Below are positions 11,601 through 23,312 of a stretch of 64,000 nucleotides of DNA, in pieces. Position 1 is the stretch's first letter, and every line of letters starts with the position of its first letter. The stretch covers positions 17,319,501 to 17,383,500 of the forward strand of contig NC_016131.3 of NCBI RefSeq assembly GCF_000005505.3, read 5' to 3'. This DNA comes from Brachypodium distachyon. Taxonomy: Eukaryota > Streptophyta > Magnoliopsida > Poales > Poaceae. The position numbers and the translations under genes were made by a program. The notes beneath the pieces were generated by a model. The model saw only the letters and a list, made by a program, of their open reading frames with translations, made no database searches and had not been told where the DNA came from.

Positions 11601-13808
11601 AATGTTCTTCACTAAGCACATAGTATTGGGAACAAGTAGTAAAACTGGATTTCAAGAAAAGTAGAACTGGCAGCCTTTTCTCTTACATTTGCCTACCATT
11701 AAGTTGCAAAATTGCTAGAGCAGCTGATCCACGTTCATAGTAGTCAACAAAACCATAAGAGGACTGCAGAAAATATATATTTTTAAAAGGCCAATCATGG
11801 GATCCTGTAAACTGAATTATATTCCTCTTCTGAAAACAACACATAATCACCGAACAAAATAGCAAGAAACAGAAACAAACCTTCTCTTTTCTTATAAGCT
11901 TGCATCCTTCAACTGAACCAGTACTCTGAAAAACCTCTCGGAGAACTGCCTCGGTCACGTGAACATGAATATTGCCAACATATCTAAAATTGACAGAAAC
12001 ATGGAAAACGAGAAAACGTTGTGACCATGCTTGTAATGAACAATTAGCTCTTAAATAAAAAAATGGTGCAACACTAATGGTTCTTTTATCTTAATTTTGA
12101 CGAACATACATTATCAGATGTGCCTCAATATTCTATAAGGAATCATGCATCTAAATCATACTCCCTCCTTTTCACAAAGATTGGCATATTTGGTTTCATT
12201 AAGATTTAAGACAATGCTTTGACCAATAATAACTCTATTAATATGTAATTTATATGATAAGAAACCATAATTATCAGTAAAAACTTTTGAAGACGAATCT
12301 ATTGATATAAATGCTGTGTCTTAAAAAATACATATTAATAAAGTAATTCTGGATCAAAGCCTTGTCTTAACGGAACTAGAGACGCCAACTTTTGTGAAAT
12401 GGAGGGAGTATTGAGCAAAGAAGGAAATGCATTAAGTAACTCCGTAATATTTGTGTTAAAAGATACTTTGTGTGAAATATTTGTACTCTTAGTAAACTAT
12501 GGAATGTTTGGCTATTGCCCCCTCAGTTCCCTAAAAGCTTAACAAATCATAAGAAAGTGTGTGTGCAAACTGCAAACCCCTAAATGAAAGATCTTCATGA
12601 CCAAGATCAACAAATTGAAACTAGATAAGGTAAAACTGTGTGTGCGCATGCAAAGAGGCACTAAAAATCTAAAATATAATCTGCAGTTCAAAGCATGCAA
12701 ACAAAAGAAAAAAAATATTCTCTAATATGACTCACACACTGCGGCATGTACTCGCATCAAAACCAGGTGGCAGATTTCCAGTAAGGATTGGTTCTATCTG
12801 CAAAAATAAAAAATAAAAAACCAACGAAAGAAATAATCAAGACTCCTGTGGACATGTAAAAAAAAAACAAAGAAAACAGAAGGTCGCTGTGTATGAACTA
12901 CATGTACATGGCACACCCTATAGACACTGCCAGGAAGTTCCAATATGATAGTCGTAACAGCACTTTGTCACAAAAACCTAATCGACCGGTCAACAACACT
13001 AAATGAGCACTTTACATGAGGTGCATGACAAGCCAAGCACAAGGAATCCTAATTTGAGTTTGAGAGACTTAAAAAATAATCAAAGGTGGATAATTTTACA
13101 CAAAACTAATCACTAAATTTTTGCAAACAAGCGATGAGAAATCTTGCAATTTCCAACATGTGCAGAAGATTTTAGCAACATACACACTACAACATGAAAA
13201 CATCCATGTCACCTGGAGAGTGATCACTCACTTAACTGGGCATCAAAATCTGATTTGCCCACGAATTTGAAAACTAAGCGCCTTCAGATCACTCATGCTG
13301 CTCCTTTTACCAGAAACAGAATGAATTGGACCACTCTTTCCCCAAGCATCAGAGAATCTCCACCAGGGGTCACTCAATTTCCGGGCAGATATCACCCTTT
13401 CAAGTTCCAGCAACTGCTATCCTCAGTCTCTACTAGTCGCCGACATAATCCAATCCACCCGGACACTGGAGACAGGCAGAATATCACAATTCTGCGAAGA
13501 CCCTCAAAGCTCATTGATCACCTCGCTAGCCATACACAGGACAAAACCGGAAACCCGAGACGGAACCCAACACCCAGAATTCTGGCCGAGGTTCGAGTGG
13601 CTAAGCTATTCTACAGCCAGCCTTCTACCGGGGGAATCAGCAAGCTTCCGCTAGGCGCGGCGCCAGAGTAGGCGCGTACCTGCTGTGGAGGCGGTGCGCC
13701 GAGGAGGTGGTGCTGCGGCAGAGTCGGCATCGGGTACATGGACTGCAGCGCGGCCGCCTGCTGCATCAGCGCCGCGGCCTGCTTCTGCTGCTGCTGCTGC
13801 GGCAGCAT
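8622..13808 (-). CDS. UBP1: Oligouridylate-binding protein 1 (UBP1/TIA-1 type, three RRMs), 12 exons
   Basis: Exons, in transcript order: 13680-13808, 12736-12797, 11881-11983, 11687-11763, 11532-11593, 11358-11448, 11082-11157, 10971-11001, 10657-10776, 9955-10040, 9027-9200, 8622-8894. They total 1284 bp, or 427 residues, the usual family length. A Gln/Ala-rich N-terminus ([16 protein letters not shown]) precedes RRM1 at about 64-137 ([14 protein letters not shown]). RRM2 lies at about 146-222 ([28 protein letters not shown]) and RRM3 at about 270-342 ([15 protein letters not shown]). A Gln/Met-rich tail ends in SQQQLMYH. Plant UBP1 proteins bind U-rich RNA, promote splicing of weak introns and enter stress granules. 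Intron 2 holds a Stowaway MITE, intron 9 a 27-bp tandem array and intron 10 a Mutator-type MITE. Assignment to the A, B or C subtype is not attempted. Confidence 0.96.
9332..9870. mobile_element. Mutator-type MITE with about 120-bp terminal inverted repeats and 9-bp TSD
   Basis: The 539-bp element lies in intron 10 of the UBP1 gene. It begins GAGTAAAATACACC and ends with the exact inverse, GGTGTATTTTACTC. The inverted repeats extend to about 9452 and back to about 9748 with roughly 90% identity. A perfect 9-bp duplication, AGTGAAATA, flanks it at 9323-9331 and 9871-9879. Long TIRs with a 9-bp TSD are diagnostic of Mutator-like elements. The GC-rich middle has no transposase. Confidence 0.95.
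10101..10262 (+). repeat. Six-copy 27-bp tandem repeat in UBP1 intron 9
   Basis: Six consecutive copies of a 27-bp unit (TATGAAGAATGAACTGCAAA followed by ACTTTAG) differ at only a few positions. On the coding (minus) strand each unit contains TTTTGCAG, or TTTTGTAG in the outermost copy, resembling a 3' splice site. The array ends about 60 bp upstream of the true exon 10 acceptor at 10041. Both strands stay open because the period is a multiple of three; this is not evidence of coding. Confidence 0.95.
12161..12408. mobile_element. Stowaway-type MITE in UBP1 intron 2
   Basis: The 248-bp AT-rich element starts CTCCCTCCTTTTCACAAA and ends TTTGTGAAATGGAGGGAG, which are inverted copies. TA flanks it at 12159-12160 and 12409-12410. 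It has no coding capacity. Confidence 0.92.
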
Positions 13809-14840
13809 CGCGCGTCCACCCGCCTCCGCGAGACGCCGCGAGGGAGAGGGTAGATTGGCGGGGAGACGGCGAGGAAGATGGAAGGGTCCAGAAGGTCGGG
13901 GGCGAGAGAGAGAAAGGGGTGAAGGGTAAAGTTTGCTTTGCCCCGGAATAGGTGGGCCTGGATTCCCGTTTTGCTTGTTTTTCTGTTCGGAACTTCGGAT
14001 AGAGAAGAAATAACACATGGCAAACGTGGTTAGCAATTAAAAATACAATCAAATAGATTTCAATCGGACAGAGAAGAAATCATCCAGTAATCCCGGGGTC
14101 TCCGGTGGCTGACGAATACTGTACCGTAAACCGAATACCGTATGCAGAAGTGTAACAATAATTGAAGGAAAGTTCAGACCAAAATAAGTGGCCTAAATTC
14201 TTATATAAATTCACGTAACTTAGTTCCGGACGGATGGAGTATAACATTGTGATTAAAGAAGAGAGATTGTTGTTATATAAAACATGAGATGCACCAATTG
14301 AATGATAGAATAATGTTACATTGAAGAGTTTGTCTCTTAACTTGGTTCGAGTATCCACATGAGTTTTGCTAGCCGATGGCTTACCCCCCGCCCTCGTCAG
14401 CATGTTTGAGCATCGGAAAATGACTAGCATGGCCGCACTTTGAAGTTTAGGACTACTGCTATGCGCATCACTTCACTTGTGACATGAGTGACCGCCGACC
14501 ACATTGGCACATTGTGGTCACCCTTCTGCCCCTGCTCTACTAGTGCAGGTGAAGTAGGGTACATTTGCGGTTGGGAAGCTTTGTTCATCTCATGTTCTTC
14601 TTTTGTCCCCTTGGCGCCCGGTACCTGAAAATCTGATGTGTGGGTCCAAAACAAAAATTGCTCAAATAACCAAAATATGGTTTTTTTTTGTCCTTAGAAG
14701 GAAAATCAAATGTGCGGCATTTGGCAAATACAAGGATAGGTGTGTGTTTTGTGGCTTTTTGCCAATGTAGGAGCATTTCGCCAAATTATTTGAAAGAAAA
14801 CCTAGAGCTTTCTAAGAAACAATCATAGTTTGCATGCTTA

Positions 14841-15132
14841 GGCCTTATTTGGTGGTAGTGTATTTTTTTAGTCACTAGTGTTTTCATATTTGACGGGTTT
14901 GGGTGTTCACCCAAAACTCTCAAAAACCTCACACTAGTGATTTTTAGAAAAACTCTAATATGAAAAGTGTTTTAATTTGGTAAAAAAAATGAAGTGTTTT
15001 GTGTAGGAAAACTAGGGATAATCCCCTCTAAACCCTTCGTACCAAACAACCAATTGAGATTTTTTGTGTTTTTCAATTTGGAGTAGATATTATCCTAAAA
15101 AACACACCAAAAATTCTAGTGCCAAACAAGGC
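14841..15132. mobile_element. Tourist-like MITE (GGCCTTATTTGG ends)
   Basis: The left end GGCCTTATTTGGTGG and right end GTGCCAAACAAGGC are imperfect inverted copies. They are flanked by TTA on the left and TCA on the right, close to the 3-bp TTA target of PIF/Harbinger MITEs. Internal AGTCACTAGTG and the AT-rich body are shared with elements at 15347-15605 and 63376-63632. Confidence 0.7.
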
Positions 15133-15346
15133 TCAATGAGGTGGTTGTACCTGAGTCCTCCAAGGATCAAATCTCATATTTGACCCCACGTGTCTCAATA
15201 AAAGTGGTCTATTCTTTCATTGATCGGTGAGATGCTCATGACTTTGACGGTCTCTGAACTCCACAATTGCAGTCTTTAGGCACACCGTGATGTTGTAATG
15301 TTTGCGTCTATTTACGGGTCGACGTATTTTTAAGAAACCAATATAA

Positions 15347-15605
15347 GACCTTGTTTAGTACTCCCTGCGTCCTGAAGTGACGTGGATTTGCATAAAAATC
15401 TATACAAATCCACGTCGTTTATTTTGTGACGGAGAGAATATTAGTGTATTTTTAGTCACAGGTGTATTAGGTATATATCTCCTTTCGCCTCAGAAACACT
15501 AGTGGTATGAAAATTGTTCTTAATCGATACGGAAATGAGGTGTTTCATGGATGAATCTAGAGATTAACTCTTTTAATCCATGTCTAGCAAACAACTCAAC
15601 TTTTT
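15347..15605. mobile_element. Tourist-like MITE interrupted by a Stowaway
   Basis: Sequence starting GACCTTGTTTAG is broken at 15360 by the Stowaway at 15361-15438 and resumes with TTAGTGTATTTTTAGTCAC. Its later part (TTGTTCTTAATCGATACGG) aligns with the member at 63376-63632. The right end near 15605 is eroded. Confidence 0.6.
15361..15438. mobile_element. Short Stowaway-type MITE nested in a Tourist-like MITE
   Basis: The 78-bp element begins CTCCCTGCGTCCTGAAGTGA and ends GTGACGGAGAGAA, with TA at 15359-15360 and 15439-15440. The two arms pair through most of its length (ACGTGGATTTG against CAAATCCACGT). Confidence 0.85.
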
Positions 15606-17583
15606 CCGAACACACCGATCGAGCAGTGTGTCATTTTTATTAAGAAGAAGACGCAAAGAAGCGCGAGTACAACTGGCAAGACGGAACAAAGTGAAACAAA
15701 ACAAGAAACAAATTTTGTACAAGCAGCTCATTTGGGTTCATAGTGCTTTTGGGGTTTAAAAATTGTCAAACAGCAGCTCCATGCTCTGGAAATTAAGCTC
15801 TTCCATGTCGTGCCACGGTACCAAGGCATATAAAAGTTCAGAAAAAACTTCAGATATGATGCATCTCATGAACCCGGCTAGGAGTTAGTACTAACGTGAA
15901 GCGGAGTCGACTGATTTCTGGACCCAGCGACGGTGGCGGAGCTGCTGTATAACCATTGGGTTCAAATGACCCCAATGAATTAAGCAAATCCTTCATTCAC
16001 TTAGTCTTTGTCTCCCTCATTAGTGAAAATTTACACTATAAATAAAGGCAATGAACCCAATGATTTGGTAATCCAGCTTCGCCACTGCCCAGCGAAACGG
16101 CACAGAAGCACGCAGTACGCAGGTTTTACATGTGCACGGAGGGACCAGGTCAGCTTCTATCAATCGGAATGGGGTGAAATGAAAGTGAGGCTGAGGAGCT
16201 GACGGCAGAGACGCCGAAAAAGGAGCAATTTTCCCCTTTGGTTTGTCAGATTTAAATACGGAGTAACTTGAACAGCGGCCGATCGACAGATTCTTATACG
16301 CAGGAAATTAAAGACTTCGATTGGAGTACTCCGTGGACTGGTCGTGCTATCGTGGTAACCTCGCGAGAAATTTTCGTTGCCGGCCGGGGCAGGGGAATCC
16401 ATTGTTTGGCGCTGGCTCGATAGACTGGACTTGCAGGTCAGTTGGCCAAGTCCCTCCCCTTCATAAGGTAGGTCAGGAGAATGTGCTTTTCCATTATCCC
16501 CCCAAAAAAGCGTATAATATGCATGTTTGTTTGCCCAAGTTGCTCACGTTTTTGTGTTTTGAATCCACGTTGGGCCCTATTTGTACCATGAACATTTCCA
16601 TCATTTCGTCGTACAGAAAAAAGAACATTTCCATCCTAGAAGCAAGGGCAAGATGTCCTCGGTGGACCAGAGGAGAAGATACAGAGATTTGGTGGTTCTG
16701 CAGTCCGCAACTTGTGCGCTCATGAACAACTTGTGCACATGGCTCTGCCTTCTTGTTATCTTGCCTTTGATTTATCCGCAAAGCACAAGCAATTCCATGC
16801 GCATTTCGCGGCCAGACGAGTAATCCGCAAGCTAAGTCCAGACGTTCAGTCCTCGTAATTCACTTTCTGTTGCCTTTCTTTCTTTTGCAAAGGTACCGAT
16901 TAAGCTTTACTCAGGTTAGCTGGATATGTCTGCATCAACTTTACGAGGAGAAATACCGGGAGACTCATCAGCACAAGGTTTTGACAAAGCTAAGGCATGA
17001 AACAATGATGAAAGGGTCACACATCTTAAACAAGTCAAAAGGTCTAATATGGATGGCAGGAAGCTGCAAGGAAGCCTCTTATGTTAGTGTTAGCAAGTAC
17101 ACTACTGTACATTTTTCTTTTGCGTTGGAAGAATACTACAGACAAGTTGAAGGAGAAAGCACCCAGTTGCACCACTCTGGCCCCCCATGTCTCCAACAAA
17201 CAAACACCTGTCTGTGTGCACCAAATTCCTTCCCGTTGCAATTTCCAAACTACTTCATCTGGTCATGTATATTTCCCTGCTTTAGCTGTCAGCCTGTCAA
17301 CTAAGAACCCTATCACATTCCATTTCTCACATGTGCTCCTGCCTTTGGATTAAAGAATTGGTCAGGGGATCTTTGCGTTGTGCATCTTGCCATCTCAGAC
17401 CCTATCTTCAGTTGGACAATGCCATCCAACCTACCAAAATCTGCCTCCTGTATAACTGCTTTGCATGATTGATTGTATAACTGCTACAAGGAAGCAACCT
17501 CACAACTCACAAGGATTTAGAATAGACCATTAATTCTGGTTACAGAGCACGGTATACTATACCATTGGTTGACTAATTGTGTA

Positions 17584-17623
17584 CCCCTTCCGATCCTAAA
17601 TTCTTGTCGTGGATTGGAGGGAG
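17584..17623. mobile_element. 40-bp internally deleted Stowaway relic
   Basis: Both Stowaway-like ends survive (CCCCTTCCGATCC and GGATTGGAGGGAG) with TA on each side, but almost no internal sequence remains. Confidence 0.55.
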
Positions 17624-18235
17624 TAATAATCTGTGTCTGTAGTTGCTACATTAGGTTTTGTGCAATCATTTATCCATTGCCTCAAACGCTAGAATGGAAT
17701 ATGCACAAAAAAATCAGCAGCAAATTTACATATTGCACACCAAAGATTAAGATTTATTCAACAAACACCACAAGAATTCATTCAGATCTGGGAATAAAAC
17801 CAGGTAAACATATGATAATAGGAACATGAATATAATCTGAATCCATTACAATTGCTTGATTTTAAAGATCAAGGATATGGCTAAAGACAATGCCAAATGA
17901 TCAGAATTACATAAGATTCATATGTGTATTCTTTGTACTATCTTTTCCTTAGCATGGCCAAATCAGTGCCACCATGTGTTAACATGCCAAAACTTCTCCA
18001 GGCTCTTGGCACTGATCATCATTTGCTACTTTTCTTTACATCGGAACTATGTAACAGAGGAATTACATAGAACTGCAACCTAAACGATACACTAGAACAT
18101 GATATGGTAAGGGCACATATTTATGATCTCATACGAACTAACAGCAAGCACATTTCTTATATTTCTGAAAAGATCTTGTAAGGGCGTAGGACATAGTCAT
18201 AAGCTGCCATGCCGCCTCATTTGCTGCATTCAGTG

Positions 18236-19963
18236 CTAAAGCTCAGGTTTGGCGGCAGCATTCGGCCCCAGTCCAAGCCATGTCTGATTCTCAGGCTCCT
18301 TCTTAACAGGTGTTGCATCTGACGGAGAAGCTTGATATGGTGCGCTTGCATGAAGACTATAAAAACAAAAGGCAAGTTATTTCCAGAGAATGCAGTGGTG
18401 ATTAAAAGTAACCATACCGTATGATGTGACAGAGAGAGCAACTTACCGATCCTTCCTCTTCTCAAGGAACCGGTGAAGTGATGCCTTCCTAGCAATAGGC
18501 AGATCTAACAGGCCAAAATAGTTTAATGAATAATTGATATCATAGGATTCAGCAAGTCATATGTTAAATATCACAATAGACATGAACGACAAGGGCGGGT
18601 AATTACCAGCAGCGTTAGGACGAGCAGGCTTAGGAGCATCATTCTGAGCACCAGGCAAGCTACTTGCAGGGGCCTGCACAACTGTTTCGGCCTTGTTGCT
18701 GTCGATAACAGGTGTGGGCACAGTGGTGTTCTGAACGACAGGGTTGCCCTTGCTAGCCAGCTGAATCAAGTTCTTTGCCATGTCAGCTGGAAAATCGTTG
18801 AACACGAGCACCTTTCCACCATAGAAGATGGTCAGCTGACGCTTCTCTTGCTCCCTATAATTTATTTCCACACAACTCTTCAGTACAATTTGGAAGAACA
18901 CCGCTCCAAATTACCGTCAGTTGCCTTTTCAGTGGCAAGCACAAATATTCTTTCAGAAACAGTTCACATACTATCAACTTCGGTACAGATCACCCTCAAC
19001 AACAAAAAATTCATCGGTACAGATCAACTCTTTCTATAAAAAAGGATCCAGTTTAAGGTCCATAGACTCTGGAGTCTGACTGTCTGAGCAACCTATTGTT
19101 ACGTGTTACAAGTCTGAGCATGCATAACTGATTCGTTCGTTCCGAGAAAACAGGCAACAAGTTCTTGTAATTTTAAAGATCTAGTTTAAACAATCTCCCA
19201 ATTAGATAGGAGTATTAGATTCCATGCCAAGACTAAAATCTTCTTGCAACATCTAGTCCCGATTCAGATAAAATAAACACAGGCAGAAAGGCCTCTGGAC
19301 ACAACGTTTGGCTTTTATTTCTATGATTCTCACAAAATTAGTAGGGGCCTAAAGGAAGCAAGGAAGGCTAAAAATAGAGTAGAGGAAAGTGGCGTAGTCA
19401 ATACCTGGCAATAGCATCAGGGGTAGCAGCATCCTGCACGCCGCCCAAGCCGGCGCTCTGCGGGAAGAGCTCCATGGTCTCCTTCTTCCTCCCCGACTCC
19501 TCACCATCCACTACGGGCAAAGAGCTCTTCGTCGCCGCCTCCTTCTGCGTCTCTGCCTCGCCTGAAACTAAACAAAACCATACACAGATCAGATCAGAGA
19601 ACTGGACTCTGCAACTCAAGCCGCCGGCTCTGAAATTCCAGACCAAATCGACGCGAAGCGGGACGGGACTTTCATCCCAAAAACATCAAAGCCGGAACAC
19701 AGATCTCGCGGCAAATCATCCTCGCAGAACCGAAACTTTTGGCACCAATCGGACAAAAACGAAACCGCGAAAGCAACCAATCAACCAACCAAAACGGCGA
19801 CCAGCTCTAATCGACGGCAATCCCAGGCCGCTTGCTCACCTTTGTTGAATCCGAGGCTAAGCTCGGCCGCGGCGGCGCCGTTCTGGCGGACGTAGCGGCT
19901 GAGCAGGCTGCAGGCCACGGCGAAGCTGCTGGCCTTCTCCCCAGGCCTCGTGGAAGCCGCCAT
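18236..19963 (-). CDS. TIFY10: JAZ (TIFY10-type) jasmonate signalling repressor, 5 exons
   Basis: Exons, in transcript order: 19840-19963, 19405-19567, 18607-18854, 18447-18504, 18236-18356. They total 714 bp, or 237 residues. The N-terminal motif SSFAVACSLLSRYVRQNG is typical of TIFY10-class JAZ proteins. The TIFY/ZIM domain lies at about 102-128 (QLTIFYGGKVLVFNDFPADM) and mediates NINJA binding and dimerisation in the family. The Jas motif at about 179-203 (DLPIARKASLHRFLEKRKDR, then L) binds MYC factors and COI1. The degron reads LPIARK where LPIARR is common. The last intron (18357-18446) splits the Jas motif after the KD codons, the conserved 'Jas intron'. A G-box lies about 280 bp upstream. 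By remembered synteny the likely rice counterpart is JAZ7/TIFY10B; the exact orthologue needs a tree. Confidence 0.96.
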
Positions 19964-20245
19964 CTCCTCCGCTCTAGTACTACAAACGACCTCTCCTGTT
20001 CTCCAGACCGATCCAACGCCCGCCCTGAATCAGCCAAGCTCGGGGTGCGTCCTTGGCCGGAGCAGCGGTGGTTGGTTTCCTTTTCTTCTTTCTCCCCGTG
20101 CTCCCTTGGCCGTGTGGGAGGAGGACGCGGTTTCTGAGCACGAAATGAAAATAGCCCCCGTGGGTTAAATTCCCGATGCGGGGCGATTAGAATAAGCCGC
20201 GGCCCGGGCCGGGCCGGGCGGGCATGATTATTGCTACGAATTCCG

Positions 20246-20251
20246 CACGTG
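20246..20251 (+). promoter_or_regulatory. G-box CACGTG upstream of the JAZ gene
   Basis: The palindrome CACGTG sits about 283 bp upstream of the JAZ start codon. MYC2-class factors bind G-boxes and induce JAZ genes in known plants, so a role in jasmonate feedback is plausible but inferred. Confidence 0.5.
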
Positions 20252-20770
20252 GTTCGTGCGGTGGGGCTTTCGACCGAGGGTCTCTTTTCTTTTTGTTTTT
20301 TTCCTCTCTTTTTTCTTGGGAGGTTGCGTCCTTCGGGCGCTCGCTCGCTCTCTCTCCCATGTGCGCGTGTTCATTGCGGTAGCCTCGGCATTCGCCGGCA
20401 GCCGTGCGACCGTGGACTACTGGACTGTGTTTGTAGGAGATGAGGAAGCTGGAAGAGCGGGGCTCGTGGTGTTGAACCGTTTGAGCAGAGAGTCGGGTTT
20501 TTGACAAGACCAGAATTCGAGCCAAATTTTTGCGGTGTGTCAAATTTTCTACGGGACGAGCTAAAGGGTAATCGTGGAACTGGAAACCTGTGCCGTGCCG
20601 GGGGACTTGAACTTTAGAAAATCAGGTCACCTGCTAATGCCTTTCAAGTGAAAGAGAAACTGGTGTTGTTCATTGAGAGGAATCGGTGTTTTAGACTTCG
20701 ACTTAACCTTCGGATGTTTGCTTAGATAATTGAGTTTGATCTAGTAGAGTACAGTATATTTATGGAAGTA

Positions 20771-20990
20771 CTATTTCCGTTCCGGAAGTTCTAAGTTTGT
20801 TATGAAATCTATCAACTCTAAATTAGTGTAGTTTATTAAATCTTTCATGATATTTCTTTCATAGTATTTTGTTCAATATTATAGGTATCGATTCATTTTC
20901 TATGAATTTGGTCAAACTTGTAAGAATTTTGACTTAGGACAAACGTGGGATTTCTTATGTTTAGGAAAAAAAAAGAAGAAGCGGAGATAG
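20771..20990. mobile_element. Degenerate Stowaway-like MITE
   Basis: After TA the left end reads CTATTTCCGTTCCGGAAG. The right end reads GAAGCGGAGATAG before TA. The 220-bp body is AT-rich. The ends are mutated but still inverted. Confidence 0.5.
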
Positions 20991-23139
20991 TACTGTAGTT
21001 TTAATTATTATTTTTGCAATGACGTGGTCGTTTGATTCGAAACAAATGATGCATATAATTGCAGCCATCTTGGCTTACCTACGACTTTTTGTACATTTAT
21101 ACGTTTCTATTGGCTTTCTGCCTAACTTCTACACAGGATTACGTGTCTACTAGTTGAAGGAAAGAACGGGGAAAGAGAGAATACAACAATCTTTTCTAGT
21201 ATTAATTAGCCGATGCAATCTAGGATCCCTATAATCAAATGGTTATGTTGTTGTCCTCTTTATGCCATGGATACATATGACAGCTTTTCTCTAGTTCTTA
21301 TATGGTCTAAGAACGAAGCAACTTCACTTTTTAAACCAACCATATATATAAATATGAACTTGTGTTTGGCAAAGTTAAACACATATAAGTCATGCTCAAC
21401 CACAATATTTTCTTTATACTTTGTAAAGTAACTTTAAAAATCTAGCTCGGCAGCTAGAACACTACTGCACGGTTGCAAAGGCGTAGCTATCTATCCTAAT
21501 CCTCATGTGTTCTTAAACAAATTAAACCTAAACAAACCTCACGCTTTCGGACGTGTAGATGCATGGTATGCTCCCTTTTTCACATCTATCACCCGTATAG
21601 GATTTGGCAAACTATTATGGAGCAAAAATGTCAAGGTGACAAAAGCTAGGAGCAGGTTAAATTAGCGAGTAACTCCTTGTTGCGATAAAATTTGGGAATT
21701 GACTCCATTCTTAGTAGATGGGGAGCCTAGTTTACGGAAGACCGCATAGGATTCCGACTAGGAAAAGAGGGGGCTGCTCATAGTCGTTGCCGCCTTCTCA
21801 AACACCTGTTGGGTCCGCCGTCACCCTGACTACCCCTCTAATCCCGGGCACATGGCATTCTTCGTGAGATTGTACCTGGTGTCTTTGAAAGAACAAAAAA
21901 AAATCAAGGCCTCAATTGCCTGTTCGTGCTTTATTAGGATGATATATGCGACCCAATAAACAACTATAATTAGGAGGACATATTTAAGGTCGAGTTTGTC
22001 GGCACTAAACTTCTTGCTCCTTTCCTACCTTGTCCTACCTTGTAAGAAATAACGTTGCTGTCATTTTCAACCAATTCTTGTGGATATGGTGTCCTTTATT
22101 CCAACCAATTGAGGTTCCTCAATTATAAATATTTTTTATAAAGTGCTTTGCTTTGGATTCTACGTGTGGAGATAGGTAAAAAAATATAAACCATATTCGC
22201 ATTTTGGCAAAACATTAGTGTACCCAACTTTTGAGAAGTGATTCCTGCGATGATTGAGACTCATGAAAATTGAAATGAAAAGCAAACAAATTATTTATAA
22301 TTTGAAAACTATAGCCAATTTGACTTGCATGTGTTGGGTGAAACCAAGGCAAAACAATAAATCGATAATCGCACAGCACAGTGAAGCCGCCGCATATATC
22401 CTCGGATCATCACTGACTAGTCCAGTACGCAAAGCAGGAAGCACATGCCTCGACTAGTTGCTTCTTAAAAGGGAGTAAATAAACAACAGATGGATCAGTT
22501 GGACCAAAGTGTGTTCTTTAATCTCGAGTAGACGTGCACTAAGCAGGGCAATTATGCCCCTCTCTCTTTTTTAACCTAACCTTTCCCATTAGTCATGCAC
22601 GCGCAAGTGGGCTGGAGAAAATGGCATGTGATTATCCTAGCTCGGTCTTACTGTAGTTCTTTTCTCCTACAAAGGAACTCTCACTAATTGTCGCGGCCAG
22701 TGATCTTCAATTCTTCACACTCACGTAATCCGTTGAAAGTCAGTGTGTCATCTGCAGAATCACGTGCGAAAACCAAGACTAGAATCCTCTTTTAGACTTT
22801 TACCGTACAGCAAAACGTAGAAAACACGGCGAGGTGCCTTTGTGGACTGATCGATGCGCCCAAGAGTCATGGTTGCGGTGCCAAAAGGATTGTGAAATTC
22901 TTCAGAAAAACGAGAATGTGTAAGACCCGTCTACAACGCAGTGCCCGGTCACAAGACTGGTGCGTTTGCTTCTCGTGTGGAGACCGTGCCAGGGCCGTGC
23001 TGATGCTTGGAGAGCGATTTGTAAACTGCGGGTGAAAAATTTCAATGCAGCCCGACTAGATTAGTCAAAAAAAAATGCAGCCTTTAAGCAACCCAGAACT
23101 GGAAATTACGGCACTGAAGCAATCGCTAAAATGGGTTTA

Positions 23140-23312
23140 AATCTTGGAAGGATGGGCCTAAAGTTCTTGATCGGCATGTTGGTAAACATAAACATTATGC
23201 AGCTTGTATCAAAGCTAGACAACATTATGAGGATTTCAAAAATCACAGGAAAAATCTGCCACGCATGTTTGATAGAGGTACTAGCAGTCTAGCACGTATC
23301 TTGAACATTGGG
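23140..23312 (+). pseudogene. Relic of a TTF-type zinc-finger hAT transposase
   Basis: One frame reads GFKSWKDGPKVLDRHVGKHK and then HYAACIKARQHYEDFKNHRK, resembling the N-terminal TTF zinc-finger region of hAT-derived plant proteins. It is open up to the LINE insertion and appears to continue after it at 25033 onward (ILNIG, then CCLLFARN). Only about 60 residues remain and an upstream stop precedes it. Moderate confidence in the family; it is clearly not a functional gene. Confidence 0.5.

Larger units (their letters stand above)
13809..18235. other. Intergenic region between the UBP1 and JAZ genes, MITE-rich
   Basis: UBP1 upstream sequence starts here; its first 130 bases are GC-rich. It contains a Tourist-like MITE at 14841-15132, a related element interrupted by a Stowaway at 15347-15605, and a 40-bp Stowaway relic at 17584-17623. 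Reading frames between 16000 and 17350 match nothing I recognise. The end nearest 18235 should be the JAZ 3'UTR. Confidence 0.45.

Noticed and set aside
16870..17304. 144-residue frame upstream of the JAZ 3' end
   Set aside because: No recognisable motif, no promoter or splice context and biased composition; likely chance.
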